This document shows, one piece after another, positions 1-5,656 of a stretch of DNA of 6,529 nt. The stretch is taken from the NCBI GenBank assembly GCA_913774795.1, contig CAJYIL010000594.1, forward strand, positions 1-6,529. Direction: 5' to 3'. Below the pieces are notes generated by a model. That model was not told the DNA's origin. It saw only the letters and a list, made by a program, of their open reading frames with translations, and did not search any database. Each line of letters begins with the position of its first letter. Position 1 is the first letter of the stretch. Both the position numbers and the translations under genes were made by a program. The DNA comes from Pseudobdellovibrionaceae bacterium (GTDB taxonomy: Bacteria; Bdellovibrionota; Bdellovibrionia; Bdellovibrionales; JAMPXM01).

Positions 1-848
1 CACACAGCATTATCGTGGTCGATGTAACCTAGGTAATTCGATTCGATTCCGAAGTACTTGCGGCAGACCGACTTCATCGAAGTCCCGATCTCGATGTCTT
101 CACGAGTGCGGACTTGGTTGAGCAAGAGCTGTAGATTGAAGTCGGAGATTTTCGTCTGCAGACGAAGACCAGCCTCTGGGTTGACCGTCGCGATATGGCG
201 AATCAAATCAGCCGGTGAGCGAATACCGTGCTGGTTGCGAGTGTCCATCGCGGCTTCGATCAATGCTTGAATGCCGAGCTCGCCTTCCGCTTGGCGAAGA
301 CGGCGATAGAAGGCCGACTTCATGAAGCGATAGGCGTTTTCGATCGACGTTGGTTCCGGTGTCACCGCGACGATCTTTTGATCGGCAGCCAGGAAAAAAT
401 CGAGTGTGTTTTCAGACGTGCCCGCACCCAGATCCAAAATCACATAAGGCGTTTGGATGTTTCGAAGGGCGGTGATCAAACGTGATTTCACATCCGCGTT
501 CAAGTCCGCGATGTTAAGAGCGTCGTTAAAGCCCGAGATAAATTGGAGACCCGGAATCTCTGTCGACACTGCGATCTTCGAGAGATCGTCGACGCGACCG
601 CTGACGAAATCACTCAGCGATTCGTTCGGAATTTTGATGCCGAGACATGTGTGCAAGTTGGCCGAGCCGAGATCGAGATCGACGAGCGTTACCGACTTAC
701 CCATGCGCGTAAGGCACATCGCGAGTGATGAACTGATGAAGCTCTTGCCGATTCCACCTTTTCCGCCGCCTACGGCCCAAATGGTGTTCGGCATTTGCGG
801 ACCTGTGCGGAAGACGTTCTTTGTTGAATAGCCCTGAAGGTCTGACAT
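1..848 (-). CDS. MinD/ParA-family P-loop ATPase, C-terminus cut by window edge
   Basis: The 282 codons visible from ATG at 848 encode a SIMIBI-class ATPase of the MinD/FlhG/ParA group. These proteins bind ATP as membrane- or partner-bound dimers and position cell structures or regulate flagella. Seen: a deviant Walker A motif, GGKGGIGKS, at residues 28-36 (signature Lys30, P-loop Lys35); a switch I/A' motif, VDLDLGSANLH, at 56-66; and a Walker B-like VILDLGAG at 136-143. A basic stretch (FYRRLRQ, about 180-186) follows, and the last visible part reads KSVCRKYFGIESNYLGYIDH. That tail style is familiar from deltaproteobacterial MinD/ParA proteins. The start follows AAGAGTGAG about 3 bases upstream, a weak ribosome site, and lies 41 bases after tsaB, so co-transcription with rseP-tsaB is likely. 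No flagellar gene is visible, so calling it FlhG is not justified. The membrane-targeting helix, if any, lies outside the window. Confidence 0.9.
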   Translation of the reverse strand, partial: MSDLQGYSTKNVFRTGPQMPNTIWAVGGGKGGIGKSFISSSLAMCLTRMGKSVTLVDLDLGSANLHTCLGIKIPNESLSDFVSGRVDDLSKIAVSTEIPGLQFISGFNDALNIADLNADVKSRLITALRNIQTPYVILDLGAGTSENTLDFFLAADQKIVAVTPEPTSIENAYRFMKSAFYRRLRQAEGELGIQALIEAAMDTRNQHGIRSPADLIRHIATVNPEAGLRLQTKISDFNLQLLLNQVRTREDIEIGTSMKSVCRKYFGIESNYLGYIDHDNAV

Positions 849-889
849 CTGCTCACTCTTCGAGGGGATTTGAAACCGAGCGTTCTTGC

Positions 890-1600
890 TCAGTTTTTCG
901 AGCCCTCTCGAAGCTTCTCTTCGGCGCCCGAGGCCCTGATATAAAGGGGTTGCACGGCGTTCCAGTCCAAGGGCGGATGCTGAACTTGCTGAGAAAATGT
1001 CAACCGGCCAAGACTTGAGGCGAGCGGAAAATCCGAAATCGCCGCATCTCTAACTAGATTCAGTTTAGTCTCGGGTCGGAGGTCGAGTTGGGCGAGCTCG
1101 ACGCCGTCACCGACCGTTAGATGAGGACCTCCGACCAGCAGACGCTCGACTTCTTCTAAAGTCATGAACTCAAGGGCCCGTGTACGTCGCCATCCGCTCG
1201 GCGCATGGGACGTCTCTCCGCGCACGAATGTCGATACGAAAAACGAATTCTTCTGAGCGTTGATTAAGGCCAGGACAGGTTCGTCGCGCGTGATCGGCTC
1301 AACGAGGATGGCGCTCGTATCGCGAACGAAGACAGGCCTCTTAAGAGCATAACCGAGCGCGCGTGCCGCATTGATCGCGACACGGATGCCGGTGAAGCTG
1401 CCTGGTCCTTGACCGACCGCGAGCGCGCCCACGTCGGCGGCCTTCAGGCCCGCTTCACGCAAGGCCTCTTCGATTTCTGCGGTGAGATATTCGGAGTGAG
1501 ATTGAGCGCGTCGCCAAACGCGCTCTGAGAGAACACGCTCGCCTTCGAGAAGAGCCACTGAACCTTGTGCGGTTGAAGTGTCGAAGGCGAGAAGAATCAT
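890..1600 (-). CDS. tsaB: tRNA threonylcarbamoyladenosine biosynthesis protein TsaB
   Basis: TsaB is the non-catalytic ASKHA-fold partner of TsaD. With TsaE it supports transfer of the threonylcarbamoyl group to A37 of ANN-decoding tRNAs in the cytoplasm. The 236-residue length matches the family (E. coli about 231). Seen: N-terminal LLAFDTST at 3-10, SHSEYL at 34-39, the hallmark GQGPGSFTGIRV at 63-74, and a C-terminal QPLYIRAS at 217-224. The usual DAR-type motif after the central strand reads NAQKNSFF here (114-121), so the Asp is Asn; this may be lineage drift. The ATG at 1600 shares its A with the TGA stop of rseP (TGATG), which implies translational coupling. The MinD-like gene follows after 41 bases. 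The family call is firm. Confidence 0.95.
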   Translation of the reverse strand: MILLAFDTSTAQGSVALLEGERVLSERVWRRAQSHSEYLTAEIEEALREAGLKAADVGALAVGQGPGSFTGIRVAINAARALGYALKRPVFVRDTSAILVEPITRDEPVLALINAQKNSFFVSTFVRGETSHAPSGWRRTRALEFMTLEEVERLLVGGPHLTVGDGVELAQLDLRPETKLNLVRDAAISDFPLASSLGRLTFSQQVQHPPLDWNAVQPLYIRASGAEEKLREGSKN

Positions 1601-3348
1601 CAGTTAAAGAACATTCGGGTCGCGTCGTTGAAGAGCGCGAAGACCATGAGTCCGAGTAAGAGAACGAGTCCGACTTGCTGAGCGATTTCCATTTTGCGCA
1701 TCGAGAGCGGCGCGCCCTTAATCGCTTCGATTGTGTAGAACACAAGGTGCCCACCGTCGAGAACCGGAACGGGGAGCAAGTTCAACACGAACAAATTGAT
1801 CGAGATGATCGCCATCACGTGAAGGAATTGCGGAGCCCCAATCTGCCAAGACTTCTTCGCCATCGCGCCGATCGAGAAGAACCCGCCGACGTTCTTCGGC
1901 GATACTTCTCCCTGAAACAAGCGAACGAACGAGAGAATCGTCATACTGGTCCATTTGACCGTTTGCTCAATTCCGCGACCCACAACCGAGATCGGATTCT
2001 TGAAATCGAGGGTCACGGTGGCCGGCATCGCATCAACGATCAGAGGGCTGATGCCGATCTCGTAACGACGCTCTTCATTGCCGTTCACGTCCATGCGCTT
2101 TTTTACGAGCGGAACAAGTGCCGCTGTCTTTTCGACACCGTCACGTGAGAAGACGACGTTGAGAGGAGCAGAGGCAATTTCTGGTTTCGATGAGAACAAT
2201 CCACCGGAGCTTTGTGCTTCTTTGGGAAGTTTGTCGCCGTAGCCGCGAATGATTGTCGCGATCTGTTCGAACGATTCGACCTTCACGCCGTCGATCGAGA
2301 CAATACGATCGCCCGCACGAAGACCCGCTTTCGCTGCCGGAGCATCCTTAGATGCGGCTGCCAAATAAAGTTGCGGATATTCGATCCCGAGAGCTTTCAA
2401 AGCCGCTTCTCCGGTTTTTCCCTTCGCCGCTGCCACATCAAGCGTTGCGGCCGCGGTTTCAGGCTTCTCGGCCGTTTTCTCATCGAGCAGTCCGCGTTCA
2501 ACTTCGAACGCGAGAGGTTTGCCGGCAGCCACGCTAGCGTCCACCGACGCCAGGAGATCGCGCCACATGGTGACCTCTTGACCGTTGACCTTTTTAACGT
2601 GATCGCCAGATTTTAAACCGGCTTTGCCAGCCACCGAAGCCGGATCCATCACGCCAACAAATGTTGATTTCGAAGACGCCGAAAGGCCTTCGACTTCGCC
2701 GATTGAGCGATCCCAGCTCAACGGGTTTTTGTTCGCCGTGAGTTTTGGAGTGATTTGGAGAGTGGCTTTGTCGGCGCCATGTTTCACGTCGACCGCGACC
2801 GTGCGGTCGCCGCTGGCTTGAAACTTCGAATTCATCTCTTCCCAGGTCGTGACGGGCTCACCTGCGACCGAGAGAACTTCATCACCAGGACGGAATCCTT
2901 GCGCGTAAGCCGCCGTCTTCGGATCGACGTCGCCGACTTTCGGAGCGAGAGCTTGCTCACCCATCGTCGCGATAACCGCGAAGAGAACGATCGCAAAAAG
3001 GAAATTCACGATCGGCCCTGCAAGCACGATCGCAAAACGCTGACTCACCGGTTTATGAGTGAACGAATAACGTTGCTCCGATGTTTCGATCTGCGCGGTC
3101 GGATCATCGCCGAACATCTTGACGTAGCCGCCAAGCGGGATCGCCGAGAGCGCGTAAGTCGTGTCACCGCGCTTAAACTTAAAAAGTTTAGGTCCGAATC
3201 CGAGGGAGAAAACTTCAACGCGAACTTTGAAATACTTCGCGACCAGGAAGTGACCCATCTCGTGTACGAAGATTAAAAGTCCAAGGAGAACGACTAATGG
3301 AACGATACTTTCGACGGCGCTTTGAAGCAGACCTGAGATCATTGTCAT
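1600..3348 (-). CDS. rseP: RIP metalloprotease RseP (site-2 protease, M50), three PDZ domains
   Basis: RseP is an inner-membrane zinc protease that cuts single-pass membrane proteins within the bilayer. Known substrates include anti-sigma factors after a first periplasmic cut, and remnant signal peptides. Seen: the zinc motif HEMGH at residues 29-33 in the first membrane segment (about 14-36), a second segment at about 104-127, the NLLPVPVLDGGH motif at 523-534 (third ligand Asp531), and a last segment at about 556-574. The periplasmic insert carries three PDZ-like units, at about 136-205, 222-308 and 322-412, each with an AGL/GFRPGD-type carboxylate loop (GFRPGD 151-156, GLKSGD 244-249, GLRAGD 342-347). 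E. coli RseP has about 450 residues and two PDZ domains, so 582 residues is long. Start: ATG at 3348 has AGAAGA only 3 bases upstream. ATG at 3342 (Met3) has the same site at 9 bases and may be the true start. Confidence 0.95.
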   Translation of the reverse strand: MTMISGLLQSAVESIVPLVVLLGLLIFVHEMGHFLVAKYFKVRVEVFSLGFGPKLFKFKRGDTTYALSAIPLGGYVKMFGDDPTAQIETSEQRYSFTHKPVSQRFAIVLAGPIVNFLFAIVLFAVIATMGEQALAPKVGDVDPKTAAYAQGFRPGDEVLSVAGEPVTTWEEMNSKFQASGDRTVAVDVKHGADKATLQITPKLTANKNPLSWDRSIGEVEGLSASSKSTFVGVMDPASVAGKAGLKSGDHVKKVNGQEVTMWRDLLASVDASVAAGKPLAFEVERGLLDEKTAEKPETAAATLDVAAAKGKTGEAALKALGIEYPQLYLAAASKDAPAAKAGLRAGDRIVSIDGVKVESFEQIATIIRGYGDKLPKEAQSSGGLFSSKPEIASAPLNVVFSRDGVEKTAALVPLVKKRMDVNGNEERRYEIGISPLIVDAMPATVTLDFKNPISVVGRGIEQTVKWTSMTILSFVRLFQGEVSPKNVGGFFSIGAMAKKSWQIGAPQFLHVMAIISINLFVLNLLPVPVLDGGHLVFYTIEAIKGAPLSMRKMEIAQQVGLVLLLGLMVFALFNDATRMFFN

Positions 3349-3351
3349 AGG

Positions 3352-3357
3352 TCTTCT
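3352..3357 (-). promoter_or_regulatory. Ribosome binding site of rseP that decides between two starts
   Basis: On the minus strand AGAAGA is the only purine-rich, anti-16S-like hexamer upstream of rseP. It is 3 bases from the first ATG (3348) and 9 bases from the in-frame second ATG (3342). Normal spacing favours the second, which would shorten the protein by two residues with no effect on its domains. Confidence 0.45.
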
Positions 3358-3458
3358 ATTGTAGTCGGCCCACGTGGGGGAGCTATCTATTTTTCGATAG
3401 ATTGGTCCAACGGAGGGTGAACGTCGCGCCGTCTCAAAACGAGAACGCGCCGTTTCGA

Positions 3459-3477
3459 TCTAGGCCAACGGCCTAGA
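3459..3477 (-). repeat. Perfect 8-bp inverted repeat just after the upstream gene's stop
   Basis: The minus strand reads TCTAGGCC, loop GTT, GGCCTAGA. The hairpin begins 16 bases after the stop of the secreted-protein gene ending at 3494. It could stabilise the 3' end of that transcript or help termination. No T-run follows on either strand, so it is not a classical intrinsic terminator. Confidence 0.4.
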
Positions 3478-3493
3478 CCATCGCGCTCTGCGT

Positions 3494-4066
3494 TTAGCGC
3501 AGGTAACCGAAGAATCCCTTATGCTGCCAGCCTACGCGCTGAGGCATCAAAATGTCCCATGAGCACAAGAGGTGCTGGTTTCTGTTGCGATTGAAATCTC
3601 GGCACGTGAAGGAATGTGTGTAAGGCGGTTCGCTGAAGACGAACTGCACCGACCATCGATCCGTGATCCGCATCGAACCAGGCGTTGAATCCATTCTGAC
3701 TCCACGCCAATTCATTTGCGACGCGCCGGCCGAGTCGATCACGAGGTCTCCCAAATCACGGTTTGTCGCTTTGTCGAGAACGCCCATGGGGACTGTCGGT
3801 CGCTGTTCATCGACAAACATCGCGAACTCAGGCCCGTCATTTTCAAAGGCGGGATCGACGAAGGTGATCGGGCGCCACGTGCCATTGATATTGGCGAAGT
3901 CGATCGGCAGGAGCGGGAACATCTGATTGCCATCAAATGTCCAACGTGTGCACGCGTAGCTATGTGGGTTGACCTGAAACTGACAGTTGGCCGGAATTTG
4001 TTGAGCCTGAGCAGATGCGCCAGAAAAGAAAACCGCAAGCCCGAACGCGATCAGTGCGAAACGCAT
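3494..4066 (-). CDS. Secreted protein of unknown function with four cysteines
   Basis: This 190-residue protein is not recognised. It starts with a clear Sec signal peptide: Arg2, a hydrophobic core FALIAFGLAVFF (3-14), and two overlapping signal-peptidase I sites, ASA before Gln20 and AQA before Gln22. There is no lipobox cysteine, so the product should be soluble in the periplasm or released. The mature part of about 170 residues has no further membrane segment. Its cysteines fall in two close pairs, C28/C39 and C155/C168, which could form two disulfides. It is rich in aromatic, Pro and Asn residues (WTFDGNQMFPLLP at 42-54, NGTWRPITFVDP at 61-72), suggesting a compact beta-rich domain. The start is well supported by GGAGGGGG 7 bases upstream. 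It lies 98 bases after the NTAQ1-like gene and 145 bases before rseP. Real gene: likely; function: unknown. Confidence 0.8.
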   Translation of the reverse strand: MRFALIAFGLAVFFSGASAQAQQIPANCQFQVNPHSYACTRWTFDGNQMFPLLPIDFANINGTWRPITFVDPAFENDGPEFAMFVDEQRPTVPMGVLDKATNRDLGDLVIDSAGASQMNWRGVRMDSTPGSMRITDRWSVQFVFSEPPYTHSFTCRDFNRNRNQHLLCSWDILMPQRVGWQHKGFFGYLR

Positions 4067-4081
4067 AAAAAAACCCCCTCC
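4067..4081 (-). promoter_or_regulatory. Strong ribosome binding site followed by a T7 run
   Basis: The minus strand has GGAGGGGG (4074-4081), then seven T residues, then the ATG at 4066. This is the strongest Shine-Dalgarno-like sequence in the window. It fixes the start of the secreted protein and suggests efficient translation. Confidence 0.65.
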
Positions 4082-4088
4082 AAAACCG

Positions 4089-4094
4089 ATTAAA
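4089..4094 (-). promoter_or_regulatory. Possible -10 element for the secreted-protein gene
   Basis: On the minus strand TTTAAT matches the sigma-70 -10 consensus at five of six positions. It lies upstream of the GGAGGGGG site so that a start near 4082 would give a short leader of about 16 bases. No good -35 is seen 16-18 bases further upstream; TTGAGT lies 25 bases away, which is too far. A TTGACT also occurs in the 98-base gap without a matching -10. Weak candidate only. Confidence 0.2.
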
Positions 4095-4164
4095 TGGGTT
4101 TAGTAGAGGCGGAGAGCGAACTCAACGCCTGAATGGCGCCTATGAAATGAAGTCAAATGACAGC

Positions 4165-4797
4165 TTAAAGCGCGAGGAACTGGCGGAGCGTGATGCGATC
4201 GGTCTTCTCCGGCGAACCCCCGAGAACGCTGGCGGCTGGATGAATCTGGAGCTCCAGACCGTCGAGAACCTTGTCCCGGAAATCAGGACGGCGACGAACG
4301 GCATCGTAAAAATCTTTGTAGGGAATCGAAGCGGGGAAGAACTGTCTTTCGAAGTACTCGCGCGCGGGCAAGATCGTTGGGCCTGTTGGGTTCAAGCCGA
4401 AGTCAAAGTCGTAGACCAGGCCTTCTGGCGAAAGCAGGATGACGTGGAAATACCAGTTCTTGGATGTTTGTGCGCCCCAGCGGTTCAAAGTTTCGTAGGC
4501 GCGGAAACCCTCAAGATACGGAGCGGTGAAGTTGCTGTGAACTTCGACGTACGAAAAGCCGTTGAGGTCGATTCCGGCATCAGAGGCTGCGCGAATCAAA
4601 CGGCGGATGTTTTCGTGACAGCGGGTTTCGACATACATCGAACTTCTGAAGTTCGACTCAAGAAGGTCCGCGACATCGGTCGTCGCAGAAGCCGACGCGA
4701 TCGAACTCGATGCGAGAACGGCTACGAACGATGTAAAAACGATTTTCGAAATTACGGGCTGAAGCGAATTTCGCAGTGCGAGAATGAATTTATGCAT
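4165..4797 (-). CDS. Exported NTAQ1-like Cys-His-Asp amidohydrolase candidate
   Basis: This 210-residue protein has an N-terminal export signal: a basic n-region (K3, R9, K18), hydrophobic core about 19-30, and an ASA site before Thr39. The mature part holds CHENIRRL at 60-67 and NWYFHVILL at 114-122, then LVYDFDF at 127-133. These line up with C28-EENIWKL, WDYHVVLL (His81) and IYDLDT (Asp97) of human N-terminal glutamine amidohydrolase NTAQ1, quoted from memory. The candidate triad is C60, H118, D130. C60 is the only cysteine in the protein, which fits a catalytic rather than disulfide role. The C-terminal ITLRQFLAL (202-210) resembles the NTAQ1 MNLNDFISM segment. NTAQ1 converts an N-terminal Gln to Glu; a secreted protein-glutaminase-like deamidase of the same C-H-D class is an alternative. 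The start at 4797 has AAAGGAA 9 bases upstream and follows cdsA by 52 bases. Gene real: confident; enzyme class: moderate. Confidence 0.75.
   Translation of the reverse strand: MHKFILALRNSLQPVISKIVFTSFVAVLASSSIASASATTDVADLLESNFRSSMYVETRCHENIRRLIRAASDAGIDLNGFSYVEVHSNFTAPYLEGFRAYETLNRWGAQTSKNWYFHVILLSPEGLVYDFDFGLNPTGPTILPAREYFERQFFPASIPYKDFYDAVRRRPDFRDKVLDGLELQIHPAASVLGGSPEKTDRITLRQFLAL
4638..4656. repeat. Near-perfect 19-base palindrome inside the NTAQ1-like gene
   Basis: TCGAACTTC and GAAGTTCGA flank a single central base, giving 9-bp arms. It falls in codons for about residues 48-54 of the exported protein, just before the candidate catalytic cysteine. It could be a protein-binding site or merely a chance result of Ser-Asn-Phe-Arg-Ser-Ser codons. 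Confidence 0.4.
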
Positions 4798-4806
4798 AGT
4801 TCAGTG

Positions 4807-4813
4807 TTCCTTT
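4807..4813 (-). promoter_or_regulatory. Ribosome binding site of the NTAQ1-like gene
   Basis: AAAGGAA on the minus strand lies 9 bases before the ATG at 4797. It supports that start and therefore the long (about 38-residue) signal peptide. It sits in the 52-base gap after cdsA, which shows no terminator, so read-through from cdsA is plausible. Confidence 0.5.
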
Positions 4814-4849
4814 CGGATTCACCGATTTCTTTGCAACCGACGTGCGCGT

Positions 4850-5656
4850 TTAGGCGAAGAAACGAAGAAGAACGGCGAAGACAGGAGCGGCGAAAAGAAC
4901 GCCATCGAGGCGATCGAGAAAGCCGCCGTGACCGGGCATGATGCGCCCGGAGTCTTTGACTTCAGCCAAGCGTTTGATCAGCGATTCGAAGAGATCGCCG
5001 ACTTGTCCGAACGCGCCGCTGACCGCTGCGATGAGTGTCATTTCGACCGCGGGAAGTTCAGGCATGAAGAAGTGCTGAAGGCAGAAGCCGACGAGCGCTG
5101 AACCCAGGAGTCCACCGAGCGATCCTTCGATCGTTTTCTTCGGTGAGACTGATTCGAGAAGTTTGCGGCGGCCGAGAAAGCGACCGAAGAAATACGCGAA
5201 TGTATCTCCCGCAAATACGATCGCAAGAAGACCGATGAAAAGCATCAGCCCGTTGGCGAGACCGAGAAGCGAGAGTGCGAGGCCGGGAAAAAGCCCGACG
5301 TAGAAAATTCCGACGAGAGCTGCGCTTGCAAGCTTAAAGGCTTGTCCGAGATCGTTCGACCTCCGAACGATCACCACGAGCATGGCGAGAAGAATGATCG
5401 CGCAAAGTGAAGCGACAAACGCCGCGAGATCGGGCCGCATCGCGGTCGTCAAAAAAGTCACGACCGCTAGGATCCCGAAGTTGATGCAGACGTGGAGGGG
5501 GGCTTCACCCTTGAAGAGCGTGAGTTTTGTGAACTCGAAGATGCAGCCCAGAACGACGAGCGCTGAAATGGCGAAGACACCGATTGTCTTGAATATCACG
5601 GCCGTGCCGATGAGAAGAGCGGCAGCGACGAGAGCCGAAATCACGCGAACGATCAT
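4850..5656 (-). CDS. cdsA: Phosphatidate cytidylyltransferase (CDP-diglyceride synthase)
   Basis: CdsA makes CDP-diacylglycerol from CTP and phosphatidic acid in the inner membrane, the branch point to all major phospholipids. The 268-residue length is normal (E. coli 285). Most of the N-terminal 145 residues are hydrophobic, forming several membrane segments. Conserved catalytic parts follow: AGDTFAYFFGR at 149-159, SPKKTIEGSLGG at 171-182, GDLFESLIKR at 220-229, and the family signature from S225 through KDSG, PGHGGFLDR and D251. The full S-x-x-K-R, K-D, H-G-G, D-R-x-D pattern is intact, including the Asp residues that bind metal. The start ATG at 5656 overlaps the uppS stop by four bases (ATGA), which indicates translational coupling. 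The next gene begins 52 bases downstream. Very secure call. Confidence 0.97.
   Translation of the reverse strand: MIVRVISALVAAALLIGTAVIFKTIGVFAISALVVLGCIFEFTKLTLFKGEAPLHVCINFGILAVVTFLTTAMRPDLAAFVASLCAIILLAMLVVIVRRSNDLGQAFKLASAALVGIFYVGLFPGLALSLLGLANGLMLFIGLLAIVFAGDTFAYFFGRFLGRRKLLESVSPKKTIEGSLGGLLGSALVGFCLQHFFMPELPAVEMTLIAAVSGAFGQVGDLFESLIKRLAEVKDSGRIMPGHGGFLDRLDGVLFAAPVFAVLLRFFA

Larger units (their letters stand above)
3349..3493. other. Intergenic region upstream of rseP with several inverted repeats
   Basis: This 145-base gap is the longest non-coding stretch in the window. It holds an 8-bp GC-rich hairpin (3459-3477), a weaker bulged hairpin at 3426-3450 (GCGC and TCTC/GAGA arms around AAAAC), an AT-rich hairpin at 3385-3402 (ATCTAT/ATAGAT, loop TTTTCG) and a 10-bp palindrome CCCACGTGGG at 3369-3378. 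A TTGGAC at 3405-3410 (minus strand) is a possible -35, with a poor GATAGC 17 bases downstream. The content fits the end of one transcript plus an rseP promoter or operator, but no clear sigma-70 promoter or U-tract terminator can be named. No ORF here is convincing. Confidence 0.5.

Noticed and set aside
457..831. Plus-strand ORF of 124 codons over the MinD-like gene
   Set aside because: The opposite frame encodes intact Walker A and Walker B motifs; the plus frame has none and is a shadow.
1..848. Naming the ATPase FlhG, MinD or BcsQ
   Set aside because: Walker motifs are shared by all of them, the C-terminus is outside the window, and no partner gene is visible.
2795..2810. Inverted repeat GCGACCG/CGGTCGC within rseP
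   Set aside because: Short, GC-rich and explained by coding sequence of the first PDZ domain; no T-run or gene boundary nearby.
1675..3276. Several plus-strand ORFs of 65-173 codons across rseP
   Set aside because: They are antisense shadows of a well-conserved RseP, rich in Arg/His/Asp, with no recognisable motifs.
3358..3363. TACAAT on the minus strand as a -10 box for rseP
   Set aside because: It directly abuts the ribosome binding site, so the transcript would start at or after that site; the -35 position (ATAGCT) is also poor.
4638..4656. LexA-like box (CGAAC...GTTCG) in the coding palindrome
   Set aside because: The Gram-positive LexA box has a 4-base gap between half-sites; here the gap is 7 bases and the site is inside a gene.
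4147..4941. Long plus-strand ORF (264 codons) antisense to the NTAQ1-like gene and the end of cdsA
   Set aside because: It overlaps the coding end of cdsA, its C-terminal part is Arg/Glu-rich nonsense typical of an antisense frame, it shows no domain, and the minus frame carries a signal peptide, ribosome site and conserved motifs.
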